Of a stretch of DNA of 64,000 bases, positions 51,953 through 60,316 are shown piece after piece. The stretch spans positions 50,756 to 114,755 of the forward strand of contig CAZMUA010000011.1 in NCBI GenBank assembly GCA_964569695.1, read 5' to 3'. The DNA comes from UBA8106 sp964569695. Lineage in GTDB: Bacteria; Acidobacteriota; Vicinamibacteria; Vicinamibacterales; UBA823. The translations under genes were made by a program, and so were the position numbers. The notes below the pieces were generated by a model, which was not told the DNA's origin, did not search any database, and saw only the letters and a list, made by a program, of their open reading frames with translations. Numbering within the stretch: position 1 is the first letter of the stretch; each line of letters starts with the position of its first letter.

Positions 51953-53031
51953 TAGTCTTTAGTCAAGGTTTCCGCATCTTTAAGTTTTTCTGCTTGGTAA
52001 TACGTAGTAGTGGCATTGATGATTTCCGCGAGGTCTCCGTCCAAAATGTTAGTAAGTTGATGCGTCGTAAAATTGATGCGATGGTCGGTGATCCGACTTT
52101 GAGGAAAATTATATGTTCGGATTTTTTCTGATCGTTCTCCGGTTCCTACTTGACTGCGGCGATCCTTGGCGATCGCCGCCTGCTGTTGCTGAAGCTCGAG
52201 TTCGTAGAGTCTGGCGCGCAGCACTTTCATTGCTTTAGCCTTATTCTTAATCTGGGATTTTTCATCTTGTTGGGATACCACCATTCCAGTAGGGAGATGT
52301 GTGATCCGTACAGCCGAGTAGGTGGTATTGACACTTTGGCCGCCTGGACCACTTGAACAAAATGTGTCGATACGCAAATCTTTGGAGTCAATCCGAATAT
52401 CCACTTCTTCTGCTTCCGGAAGTACTGCGACTGTTGCGGTGGAGGTATGAATGCGACCACTTGCTTCCGTTGCTGGGACTCTTTGTACCCGATGCACGCC
52501 GCTCTCATACTTTAATTGACTGTACACGCGACGGCCTTCAATAAGTACAATCACTTCCTTCAGCCCACCAACACCCGTGTCATTAGCCGAGAGAACATCC
52601 AGTCGCCACCCTTGACCTTCGGCATATTTCCCGTACATCCGGTAGAGGTCTGAAGCAAACAGCCCTGCTTCATCACCGCCAGTACCTGCCCGAATTTCCA
52701 AAACCACGTTTTTATCATCGTTCGGATCTTTCGGAATCAGTAGCACTTTAATCTGTTCCAGAAGTGTTTCCTGACGAGATTTGAGTGTCTGGAGTTCCTG
52801 TTGTGCAAGCTGCTGCATTTCGTCATCACTTGCGTTGGTTAATTCCTCAGCCTGTGCGATCTCTTTGGCTACCTCCTTGTATTCCCGAAATTGTTCGATT
52901 AGCGGTTGGATTTCGGCAAGAGCTTTTACGTGCATTCGGTATGTCTTAGCGTCCGCTTGCACGCTAGGATCGCTAAGAAGCGCCGTTAGAGCATCGTACC
53001 GCTCTTCAATTTCAGTCAGCTTGTCAAACAT
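51952..53031 (-). CDS. prfA: Peptide chain release factor 1
   Basis: 359 residues. RF1 reads UAA and UAG. The catalytic loop is GPGGQSVNTTYSAVRITHLPTG, and the C-terminal stem carries NFPQSRITDHR. The anticodon-like recognition region near residue 185 reads PATEASGRIHTSTA, matching RF1 (PATE) rather than RF2. The N-terminal coiled-coil domain is normal. It is followed without gap by prmC and preceded by moaD 48 bp upstream. Confidence 0.97.
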   Translation of the reverse strand: MFDKLTEIEERYDALTALLSDPSVQADAKTYRMHVKALAEIQPLIEQFREYKEVAKEIAQAEELTNASDDEMQQLAQQELQTLKSRQETLLEQIKVLLIPKDPNDDKNVVLEIRAGTGGDEAGLFASDLYRMYGKYAEGQGWRLDVLSANDTGVGGLKEVIVLIEGRRVYSQLKYESGVHRVQRVPATEASGRIHTSTATVAVLPEAEEVDIRIDSKDLRIDTFCSSGPGGQSVNTTYSAVRITHLPTGMVVSQQDEKSQIKNKAKAMKVLRARLYELELQQQQAAIAKDRRSQVGTGERSEKIRTYNFPQSRITDHRINFTTHQLTNILDGDLAEIINATTTYYQAEKLKDAETLTKD

Positions 53032-53079
53032 GGTGAAAATCTAGTTGAGTTGAGCAACGAGGAGCCGTTACGTTGCGCT

Positions 53080-53325
53080 CTAACCACCTGAAACAGGGGG
53101 CAGAAAAGCTACCTCATCACCGTCATTTAATACGACATCCATACGCGCGTACTCTGCATTCACGGCACTCGACAACGACTCACCGTATGCTTCTAGACCA
53201 GGAAAATCAGCGATTAAATCATCCCAAAGCATACGGATCGTTGTTCCAATTGGTGCTTCTCGTTCTATTTCGTTAGTCCCAACGATATCGCAGAGCCTAG
53301 CGAACAAAAAAACCTTTATGCGCAT
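53080..53325 (-). CDS. moaD: Molybdopterin synthase small subunit MoaD
   Basis: 81 residues of a beta-grasp, ubiquitin-like sulfur carrier. The C-terminus is FLPPVSGG, with the terminal Gly-Gly that is thiocarboxylated. The first strand IKVFLFARLCDIVG and NDGDEVAFLPP are typical. It donates sulfur to precursor Z together with MoaE, whose gene it overlaps by 10 bp. The enzymes for earlier steps (MoaA, MoaC) are not in the window. Confidence 0.94.
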   Translation of the reverse strand: MRIKVFLFARLCDIVGTNEIEREAPIGTTIRMLWDDLIADFPGLEAYGESLSSAVNAEYARMDVVLNDGDEVAFLPPVSGG

Positions 53326-53825
53326 GCTCGTCGAAACGCCTCGGTCTTTGCCTCTTCATCATGAGGATCGGCGGTCGCACCCTCAATCCAAACGTCTCCA
53401 CCCTCAAAGAACTCATGTTTCCATATCGGTGCAATTTGTTTAATGCGCTCGATACTGTACCGGCAAGCTGCAAATGCGTCGACACGATGTGGTGAGCATG
53501 TCGCAATCGCAACGCTAGCCTCGCCAACTTCTAGGCGACCGATTCGGTGGTGAATCCCTAACCGAATCGCTGGCCACCGTTCAGCAACCTCTGCGCCGAT
53601 TCTGGCGAAGGCTCGCACCGCCAGCGGTTCATAAGCTTCGTATTCTAGCTGCAGCACACGACGACCAAGATTTTCGCCGCGGACTACACCTAGGAAGGTC
53701 GCAATCGCTCCAGTTTGCAGTGACTCACCCTCACCACTCGGCTTACTAGCTGCAGTCGAAACAGCGTCAATAAGTGCGGTGAGGTTAAGTTCGACTGTCG
53801 TAATCAAAAACAACGACATTGCCAT
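53316..53825 (-). CDS. moaE: Molybdopterin synthase catalytic subunit MoaE
   Basis: 169 residues. MoaE converts precursor Z to molybdopterin with the thiocarboxylated MoaD. Signatures: GAIATFLGVVRGENLGRRV, LEYEAYEPLA, HHRIGRLEVGEASVAI, the active-site CRYSIERIKQIAPIWKHEFFEGG with the catalytic Lys, and the closing tail. A few Met residues at the N-terminus (MAMS) leave the start uncertain by two residues. It sits 15 bp after the thiD stop. Confidence 0.94.
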   Translation of the reverse strand: MAMSLFLITTVELNLTALIDAVSTAASKPSGEGESLQTGAIATFLGVVRGENLGRRVLQLEYEAYEPLAVRAFARIGAEVAERWPAIRLGIHHRIGRLEVGEASVAIATCSPHRVDAFAACRYSIERIKQIAPIWKHEFFEGGDVWIEGATADPHDEEAKTEAFRRACA

Positions 53826-53840
53826 ATTTCCAAGTATAGC

Positions 53841-54626
53841 TTATCGACTTCGCCAAGAATGATTCACTGGGCCATGTCCCTGGCCAAGCGGTAAGCCGTG
53901 TCGGATAGTCTGTGCCACGTATTCCTTCGCTCGCGCAACGGATTGCTGGATTGGGTAACCTAGTGCCAAGTTTGCGGCAATTGCAGCACCAAATGTGCAT
54001 CCGGTGCCATGGGTATTAGTGCATGTCAGTCTTGGTCCAGCGAATTCAGTGAACTCCTTGCCGTCATAGAGTAGGTCAATAGCTTCCGGAGTATCGAGGT
54101 GTCCACCTTTAACGACTACAGTGGCTGGTCCAAGGGCGTGAATGCGGCGAGCCGCTTCACGGGCACTCTCTAATGATGAAACAGTAATTCCTGCCAGAAT
54201 AGCTGCTTCTACTGCATTTGGTGTTACAACTGCAGCGTAAGGAAGTAAATTTTCTTTAACCGCAACCACTGCATCATCATCCAAAAGACGGTTCCCAGTT
54301 TTTGCTAGCATGACAGGATCAACGACAACGTTCTTGATATTCAATTTGGCTACTATAGCTGCAACGGTTTTGACGATTTGGCGTGTCGAAAGCATTCCTA
54401 TTTTGATCGCATCCACTTGAAAGTCTTCAACTACTGCTTTAATCTGCGCAGTCACAATTTTAGGCGTTAGTACTACCGTGTCACTTAGGGTAAGAGTGTT
54501 CTGCGCTGTAATGGCGGTGATGGCACTTGTTCCATACACGCCATGAGCCGAAAAAGTCTTAAGATCGGCTTGGATTCCAGCTCCAGCCCCAGAATCACTG
54601 CCGGCAATTGTGAGAGCGGTTCTCAT
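53841..54626 (-). CDS. thiD: Hydroxymethylpyrimidine/phosphomethylpyrimidine kinase
   Basis: 261 residues, ribokinase fold. ThiD phosphorylates HMP to HMP-PP for thiamine synthesis. Seen: TIAGSDSGAGAGIQADLKTF, ITAQNT, VDPVMLAKTG, PNAVEAAILAG, VVVKGGHL and the anion-hole motif NTHGTGCTFGAAIAANLA. It heads the run thiD-moaE-moaD-prfA-prmC-hinT and starts only 16 bp from the likely start of divergent bioY. Its partner ThiC is encoded at 5312-7006. Confidence 0.95.
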   Translation of the reverse strand: MRTALTIAGSDSGAGAGIQADLKTFSAHGVYGTSAITAITAQNTLTLSDTVVLTPKIVTAQIKAVVEDFQVDAIKIGMLSTRQIVKTVAAIVAKLNIKNVVVDPVMLAKTGNRLLDDDAVVAVKENLLPYAAVVTPNAVEAAILAGITVSSLESAREAARRIHALGPATVVVKGGHLDTPEAIDLLYDGKEFTEFAGPRLTCTNTHGTGCTFGAAIAANLALGYPIQQSVARAKEYVAQTIRHGLPLGQGHGPVNHSWRSR

Positions 54627-54642
54627 ACGTTACAATTCCAGA

Positions 54643-55287
54643 ATGCCTAATCTTTGGATGTCAAACATCCTAACTCGAATGGATATCCCTCGCGCTATGG
54701 TAACGAATACTGCTGTTGTACATCAGACTACCACTGCCATACGGTGGGCCACTGTTTTTCTGTTTGTGGCGCTCACTGCAGCAACTTCACAAATCAGTTT
54801 GCCGCTGCCTTTCACACCCGTGCCAATGACGATACAACCGATGATCGTGCTCCTTAGTGGCGCCGTTCTCGGTACACGTCTGGGTGCCAGCTGTCAGTTT
54901 CTTTACTTGGCCATCGGGATTGCTGGGTTACCGGCATTCGCGGCAAGCCCGTTGCTCGTGCCAGGCCTGGGACGACTCCTCGGTCCGACAGCCGGTTACC
55001 TTATGAGTTATCCGATAGCGGCTCTGGTGGTAGGAGCTCTCGTTGAACGAGGTTTCAACCAATACCTTTTAACCAGATTCATCGCGATGGGTGTTGGGCT
55101 CTGCCTGATCTTTGCGGGTGGTGTCACTTGGTTAATCTTAAGTCCATGGACTCAGATGAGTGTTGATGCGGCGTTAGGGTTTGGGTTCTACCCATTTGTG
55201 CTTGTAGATCTAATTAAGCTTGCCGTTGCGGCTGCGATTCTGCCTGTGCTAACTCGGATGATAGGGAATTCGAGCGTCCGACGTTAA
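54643..55287 (+). CDS. bioY: BioY-family biotin transporter (ECF S component)
   Basis: 214 residues from the ATG at 54643, the first start that does not overlap thiD. Later ATG codons at 54679 and 54697 give the family's usual length of 190-200 and are equally possible because no clear ribosome site is seen. About six transmembrane helices; signatures QISLPLPFTPVPMTIQPMIVLLSGAVLGTRLG and LYLAIGIAGLPAFA, GPTAGYLMSYPIAALVVGAL are classical BioY. It imports biotin, alone or with an ECF module not present here. Confidence 0.92.
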   Translation: MPNLWMSNILTRMDIPRAMVTNTAVVHQTTTAIRWATVFLFVALTAATSQISLPLPFTPVPMTIQPMIVLLSGAVLGTRLGASCQFLYLAIGIAGLPAFAASPLLVPGLGRLLGPTAGYLMSYPIAALVVGALVERGFNQYLLTRFIAMGVGLCLIFAGGVTWLILSPWTQMSVDAALGFGFYPFVLVDLIKLAVAAAILPVLTRMIGNSSVRR

Positions 55288-55368
55288 GAGATCGTGCGAA
55301 CAGAGATGACTTTGTTTAACTCGACATCTTGAACGCACGAGTGCAATTGAAAATAGGGGAACTGATAG

Positions 55369-56340
55369 ATGGTAATCAAGACAGTTTCTAGCCTTGTTCT
55401 ACTGATGGCGTCAATTGTGACCTTAGGTTGCGAATCAAAGGCGCCTAGCGTTTCCCCAATCGAGATTACCGCGCTAATAGGCCAGATACGTGACATGGCG
55501 TGGGCTGAAGAGGTTTCGCAGGCCCAGGTGCTGATCGAGCAACAACGTAGTCATCACGATCAGGCATCAGCGGGATGGCTTGTCGCTGCTTCTTGGCTCG
55601 GGCGTGGGGCCAGTTTCGCGGAGCAGTGGGATGTAGCCGAGCAATATGCGCGTGAGGCCTACGACGGGAGTGTCGTCTTACTCAGCGATCGAGCGGTGGA
55701 TGCAGAATCTCAACTTCCCACTGCGCTGGGAGCCGGGATAGAAGTGCTCAGTCGTGCGCTGGATGCAAAGGGAGACCGGGCGGGTGCGTTGGAGTTCCTA
55801 CGTGGTGCACATGAGAGTTACAGAGGAAGCAGCCTTGAGACGCGTATCCAGAAGAACGTTTTATTGCTCAGTCTGAAGGGGCAACCTTTTCCTTCACTCG
55901 ATGTTGAACATTATCTCGGCGAATCGGCACCGGTATCGTCAGAAAATCTAAAAGGCAAGGTTGTTGTGGCATTCTTCTGGGCCCATTGGTGTCCAGATTG
56001 TAAGCAGCAGTTGCCAATTTTAGAGCAGTTGCATACACAGTACGGTGAACAAAAGCTTGCGATTATTGGGCCGACACAGCTTTATGGCTATATGTCACGA
56101 GGCCAGGAAGCGACACCCGAACAAGAGCTTGAGTATCTACAAGGGGCGTACCAAGAGAGATTTCCGATTCCAACTTGGATGAGTGTACCCGTGAGCCACC
56201 AGAACTTTCTCGATTTTGGTGTGAGCACGACCCCGACTCTGATCATTATTGACAGAGAAGGAACCGTGCAACTGTATAACCCAGGGACGTTGCCGTACGA
56301 GGAATTATCAGCGTACGTGGAGCGCTTGTTGGCTACATAG
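55369..56340 (+). CDS. Thioredoxin-like (TlpA/ResA-type) lipoprotein
   Basis: 323 residues. A signal peptide ends in the lipobox TLGC (Cys21), so it is probably lipid-anchored in the periplasm. Residues about 28-160 are helical and TPR-like (AEQYAREAYDGSVVLL, ALEFLRGAHESY). The thioredoxin fold begins near 175, with the redox motif CPDC in FFWAHWCPDCKQQLPILEQL and the cis-Pro loop VSTTPTLIIIDREG. It likely reduces or isomerises thiols in the envelope, for example for cytochrome c maturation, but the partner is unknown. 81 bp after bioY, 40 bp before the fumarase gene. Confidence 0.86.
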   Translation: MVIKTVSSLVLLMASIVTLGCESKAPSVSPIEITALIGQIRDMAWAEEVSQAQVLIEQQRSHHDQASAGWLVAASWLGRGASFAEQWDVAEQYAREAYDGSVVLLSDRAVDAESQLPTALGAGIEVLSRALDAKGDRAGALEFLRGAHESYRGSSLETRIQKNVLLLSLKGQPFPSLDVEHYLGESAPVSSENLKGKVVVAFFWAHWCPDCKQQLPILEQLHTQYGEQKLAIIGPTQLYGYMSRGQEATPEQELEYLQGAYQERFPIPTWMSVPVSHQNFLDFGVSTTPTLIIIDREGTVQLYNPGTLPYEELSAYVERLLAT

Positions 56341-56380
56341 TTAGGTTGATGTTCGCGATAATGGTCGTGAAATAAGTCTT

Positions 56381-57904
56381 ATGTTGCCGCACTTCTTTGA
56401 CAGCATCCTTCAGTTAATAGTCCAGACAGCTACGGACTTACCGCCAGACGTCCGAACCGCAATATCAGGCGCTATTACCGCTGAACCGACCGATACTCGC
56501 TCAGGGCAGGCCCTCAACATTATCGCGACGAACATCGATCAAGCTGCTGAGAATGAAGGAGCAATTTGTCAAGATACCGGTATGCCGACCTTCGAGGTTC
56601 GTGTTCCTGTTGGTGTGAATCAAATCGAATTACGGCAACAGATTAAAGATGCAATTGTTGAAGCGACTCGGCTGGGAAAACTTCGGCCAAATTCCGTTGA
56701 CTCCATTACAGGAAAAAATTCAGGAAACAACCTCGGGCCTGGTACTCCGATTGTGCATTTCGAGCAATGGGAGTCTCCGAATATCGAAGTCCGCTTATTA
56801 TTAAAAGGTGGGGGTTGTGAAAACACGAACGCGCAATATGCGTTGCCGTGCAACTTGTCCCATTTAGGTCAAGCCGATCGCACATTGGAAGGGGTACGTA
56901 AATGTATCCTGCACGCCGTCTGGCATGCGCAAGGCAAAGGCTGCAGTCCAGGAGCGGTGGGTGTGTGTGTTGGCGGTGATCGTACCTCGGGATACCTGCA
57001 TGCAAAGGAGCAGTTGTTCCGGAAGCTAGATGACACAAATGCGGATACCCACCTTGCAGATCTAGAACAATCCATCATGACAACAGTTAACGATCTCGGG
57101 ATCGGGACGATGGGATTTAGCGGAAATGTGTCGTTGATTGGGTGCAAGATTGGCGCGCTCAATCGTTTGCCAGCGAGTTTTTTTGTTTCAGTCGCGTACG
57201 ATTGCTGGGCGTTTCGACGTCTAGGTCTCGTCTTGGATGGTGAGACCGGCATGATTCGTGAATGGATGTATCGAGATCCAACTCAACCAACGGTTCCAAT
57301 GGTAGCGGAGGGTCTTGGAAATCCGATTTTGACTGGACGCGAAACTGTTCTGCATCCTCCGCTCGACGATGCAACCATTCGAGGGCTGCATGTCGGCGAC
57401 GTAGTGCTGATTACTGGCAGGATGTACACCGGACGAGATCAAGTTCATGCGTATCTGATGGAACACGATCCTCCAGTCAATCTGCAGGGTTCTGCTTTAT
57501 ATCACTGTGGTCCAGTGGTTGTAAGAGATGGCGATCGCTGGAAGATTACTGCGGCCGGGCCTACGACCAGCATTCGCGAGGAACCCTACCAAGGTGAAAT
57601 CCTGAGACGATACGGTGTTAAGGCTGTGATTGGTAAAGGCGGCATGGGTGACAAAACGCTGGCTGCTCTTAAAGAGACCGGCGCGGTCTACCTCAATGCG
57701 ATAGGGGGTGCTGCCCAATTCTATGCCCGCACCATCGAGCAGGTTGATGGCGTATCGTTGCTGGACTTTGGGACGCCTGAAGCCATGTGGCACCTTCATG
57801 TTCGAGAGTTTCCTGCGATCGTTACAATGGATGCTCATGGTGCCAGCCTACATCATGAGATCGAAGTCGCATCTGGCCATCAACTCGCCGGCCTGGGAAG
57901 CTAA
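56381..57904 (+). CDS. Class I (Fe-S) fumarate hydratase
   Basis: 507 residues with the alpha and beta portions fused, as in E. coli FumA/FumB. The cluster Cys residues lie in ICQDTGMPTFEVRVP, CENTNAQYALPC and CSPGAVGVCVGGDRTSGY; the beta part carries VVLITGRMYTGRDQVHAYLMEHDPP and TAAGPTTSIREEPYQGE. It hydrates fumarate to malate in the TCA cycle and needs an oxygen-labile 4Fe-4S cluster, so the erpA gene next door is a sensible neighbour. The ATG gives a normal N-terminus. Confidence 0.93.
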   Translation: MLPHFFDSILQLIVQTATDLPPDVRTAISGAITAEPTDTRSGQALNIIATNIDQAAENEGAICQDTGMPTFEVRVPVGVNQIELRQQIKDAIVEATRLGKLRPNSVDSITGKNSGNNLGPGTPIVHFEQWESPNIEVRLLLKGGGCENTNAQYALPCNLSHLGQADRTLEGVRKCILHAVWHAQGKGCSPGAVGVCVGGDRTSGYLHAKEQLFRKLDDTNADTHLADLEQSIMTTVNDLGIGTMGFSGNVSLIGCKIGALNRLPASFFVSVAYDCWAFRRLGLVLDGETGMIREWMYRDPTQPTVPMVAEGLGNPILTGRETVLHPPLDDATIRGLHVGDVVLITGRMYTGRDQVHAYLMEHDPPVNLQGSALYHCGPVVVRDGDRWKITAAGPTTSIREEPYQGEILRRYGVKAVIGKGGMGDKTLAALKETGAVYLNAIGGAAQFYARTIEQVDGVSLLDFGTPEAMWHLHVREFPAIVTMDAHGASLHHEIEVASGHQLAGLGS

Positions 57905-57946
57905 CAAAGTCGCTGCCTGTTGTTGATCCGGTGTAATGTCAGCCGC

Positions 57947-57976
57947 TTGAAGCTAACGCTACCAGCCGGTTATAAT
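57947..57976 (+). promoter_or_regulatory. Sigma-70-type promoter for erpA and the Fur-ferritin gene
   Basis: TTGAAG (57947-57952) and TATAAT (57971-57976) with an 18-bp spacer, 29 bp before the erpA ATG. AGGAGG at 57990-57995 is the ribosome site. No classical Fur-box palindrome was recognised around it. Confidence 0.65.
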
Positions 57977-58005
57977 TTACTGTAAAGGTAGGAGGACCTA
58001 ATCAT

Positions 58006-58344
58006 ATGTCGAACCTAGTAAATGTCACCGCTAGTGCCGCATCAAAGATTCAGGCGATCATGGCTGAGGAAAAAAAGGAAAATGCCGGGTTGCGTGTTTT
58101 TGTCCAGGGTGGAGGCTGTTCAGGTTTTCAGTATGGCTTGATGATCGAAGAAGGCGCAGTCGACCCAGATTCAGATCGTGTGTTTGAATCAAATGGCGTT
58201 AAATTGTTCGTTGATCCTATTAGTATTCGCTATCTCACGGGAGCCGAAGTTGACTTCGTCGATAACTTGACCGGTGGAGGTTTTACTATCAAGAATCCGA
58301 ACGCCAAGTCCACATGCGGTTGCGGTTCGTCATTCAGTGCCTAA
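58006..58344 (+). CDS. erpA: Iron-sulfur cluster insertion protein ErpA (A-type carrier)
   Basis: 112 residues. The three conserved cysteines are present: GGGCSGFQYG near residue 36 and STCGCGSSF at the C-terminus. A-type carriers accept Fe-S clusters from the assembly scaffold and hand them to target enzymes. AGGAGG lies 10 nt before the ATG. The gene is followed 24 bp later by a Fur-family regulator fused to a ferritin-like domain, which points to an iron/Fe-S homeostasis operon. Confidence 0.94.
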   Translation: MSNLVNVTASAASKIQAIMAEEKKENAGLRVFVQGGGCSGFQYGLMIEEGAVDPDSDRVFESNGVKLFVDPISIRYLTGAEVDFVDNLTGGGFTIKNPNAKSTCGCGSSFSA

Positions 58345-58368
58345 TGTTCACCTGCGGGGAAGTTAACC

Positions 58369-59358
58369 GTGATTGAAGCCCGCGAAGCCTACCTTAGCCG
58401 TCTTCGTCCCGCTGGTAGTAAACGATCGAAAAAGCGGGACTTAATTGTGGATGTCTTCCTGAGCCAAGAAGGGCACCTAAGTGCCGATGACTTGGTTGAT
58501 ATTGTTCGACGTGAAGACCCTCAAATAGGTCGAGCCACTGTATATCGAACCTTGCAGTGGATGGTTGATGCGGGTATTGCACGGAAAGTCGATTTTGGTG
58601 AAGGCCGTGCCCGCTTTGAGCATTCCTACCGTCATCCTCGCCACTTTCACCTTATCTGTAGTTCGTGTAACCACTCAGCGGAATTTTTGAGTTCTGACAT
58701 CGAGCAGCTTATCGAAGAGGTCACAGTCGCTCGAAACTTCTCTAGTGATAAGAGCGTATTGCAGATCTATGGATTGTGTGAAAAGTGTAAGAGTGGACGA
58801 ACGTCAGCAGTTGAGGAACCGGCCACCGAATCGCTATTCGCACGAGATGCCTTGCGTATCGCGCTAGCGACTGAGCGCAGTGGCCTTGATTTTTATACAC
58901 GTGCGGCCAAGATTGCGAAAAATTCTCGAGCTCAACGTGTGTTTAAAGCATTAGCTGAAGAGGAACATGAGCATCTGTCGACCCTAGAGTCCCGCTATAA
59001 AGAACTCATCGAGAAGGAACCTCAACTGGAAACGCGTCCAACATTTTTATTTTTTAAGGGTGCTTCAAGGGGTCTATTTGCGGTGGGAGCAGAGGAATTG
59101 AGTAAGACAGGAGTGGATGACAAGAAAGCTCTGATGATTGGAATCAAATGCGAGCGGGCTTCACATCGATTCTTTAAACGCTATGGCGAGCGGTTTGAGG
59201 ACTCGGAGGGCAAGCAAATCTTTCTTGAGTTTGCTGAGGAAGAAAAGACTCATCTGAATTTGCTCATGCGAGAATATCGAGCACTCGTGAAAAAGCAAAA
59301 AAAGCCTGCTGGTCGAATTCGAGAATCTCAGAAGCGAGTACGTCGTGCCAGCGTCTGA
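58369..59358 (+). CDS. Fur-family regulator fused to a rubrerythrin-like ferritin domain
   Basis: 329 residues, start GTG. Residues about 15-145 are a Fur-type repressor: winged helix with GRATVYRTLQWMVDAGIARKV, the HPRHFHLICSSC metal segment (Cys97, Cys100) and CEKC (Cys137, Cys140) for structural zinc. After a short linker, residues about 155-308 form a four-helix diiron fold; the expected ligands are all present: Glu169, Glu199-x-x-His202, Glu262 and Glu292-x-x-His295. The tail is Lys/Arg-rich. The Fur part could control iron or peroxide genes while the ferritin-like part senses or stores iron or removes peroxide. The fused architecture is read directly; the linked function is inference. 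It follows erpA by 24 bp. Confidence 0.88.
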   Translation: MIEAREAYLSRLRPAGSKRSKKRDLIVDVFLSQEGHLSADDLVDIVRREDPQIGRATVYRTLQWMVDAGIARKVDFGEGRARFEHSYRHPRHFHLICSSCNHSAEFLSSDIEQLIEEVTVARNFSSDKSVLQIYGLCEKCKSGRTSAVEEPATESLFARDALRIALATERSGLDFYTRAAKIAKNSRAQRVFKALAEEEHEHLSTLESRYKELIEKEPQLETRPTFLFFKGASRGLFAVGAEELSKTGVDDKKALMIGIKCERASHRFFKRYGERFEDSEGKQIFLEFAEEEKTHLNLLMREYRALVKKQKKPAGRIRESQKRVRRASV

Positions 59359-59426
59359 GGATCAATAATGCGACAGTTCTCCTGTCGTGCCCTTCCACAC
59401 GCCTCAATTTTGGACATGTTCAACCG

Positions 59427-60272
59427 TTGATCGACCTTCACCTGCACACAACTGCGTCGGATGGATTTTATTCACCCTCTGAACTCGTACAGCGGGCGAA
59501 TAAGGCCAAGCTTCGCACGATCAGTGTCACAGACCACGACACTATGGCTGGCGTGAGTGACGTGATTGCGGCGTCCGCAGCATATGGCATCACAGTAGTT
59601 CCTGGTGTTGAGATTACAGCGGTGTGGCAAGGTCTAGACATCCACTTACTTGGTTATTTTCTCGATGAGGCTCCAGTTGGATTTCAACAGTTTCTTGCGG
59701 CGTCCCGCCAAGAGCGGTGGGAGCGTATTCAGACAATTGTAGAACGTCTCGATGGGCTCGGCGTGCATATTAGTGCGGATAGCATCCTAAGACAGCAGTC
59801 AGACCCGCTTGGATCGCTTGGTCGACCCCATGTCGCCCGCGCGCTCATTGAGGCCGGACACGTCAAAACAATTCGAGAAGCCTTTGACCGCTGGCTCGCT
59901 GCTGGTCAGCCCGCATTCGTGCCACGACAAAGTCCATCACCTCGTTCAGTCATTAAGATGGTCGCAGCTGCTGGCGGGGTAGTTTCGTTGGCTCATCCTG
60001 GCCTATTGAAATCTCCCCATGAGTGCCTCTTAAGTTTAGTAGCTGATGGCCTTGGCGCGATTGAGGTCTTCCATAGTCGTCACAATCCTTCGACTCAACT
60101 CAAGTTTCTCGATCAGGCGCGCACCTTCGACCTCGCAGTGACTGGCGGGTCAGATTTTCATGGTCATAAAGATGGCCGAAGTGTCAGGCTTGGCCGTTTT
60201 GGATTACCAAGAGATCACTTTTCAATTTTGCAGGAACGCCTAGTGCTGGCTCGCAAGGTGGCAACGAGGTGA
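59427..60272 (+). CDS. PHP-domain phosphoesterase (YciV/RNase AM-like)
   Basis: 281 residues, start TTG at 59427 because the PHP motif IDLHLHTTASDG must be at the very N-terminus and no in-frame ATG precedes it. Further metal motifs are SVTDHDTMAG, VPGVEITAV, DIHLLGYF, SLAHPGL, FHSRHNP and GGSDFHGH. Close relatives hydrolyse 3',5'-nucleoside bisphosphates or act as 5'-3' exoribonucleases on rRNA. No polymerase domain is attached. 68 bp after the Fur-ferritin gene, same strand. Confidence 0.9.
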   Translation: MIDLHLHTTASDGFYSPSELVQRANKAKLRTISVTDHDTMAGVSDVIAASAAYGITVVPGVEITAVWQGLDIHLLGYFLDEAPVGFQQFLAASRQERWERIQTIVERLDGLGVHISADSILRQQSDPLGSLGRPHVARALIEAGHVKTIREAFDRWLAAGQPAFVPRQSPSPRSVIKMVAAAGGVVSLAHPGLLKSPHECLLSLVADGLGAIEVFHSRHNPSTQLKFLDQARTFDLAVTGGSDFHGHKDGRSVRLGRFGLPRDHFSILQERLVLARKVATR

Positions 60273-60316
60273 TCTTCGGTATCGGTGTTTATTGCGCAAG
60301 TTGATATGATCAAGTG

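Noticed and set aside
56706..57252. Long minus-strand frames inside the fumarase gene
   Set aside because: Shadow frames of a complete class I fumarase; Cys/His content comes from the complementary codons.
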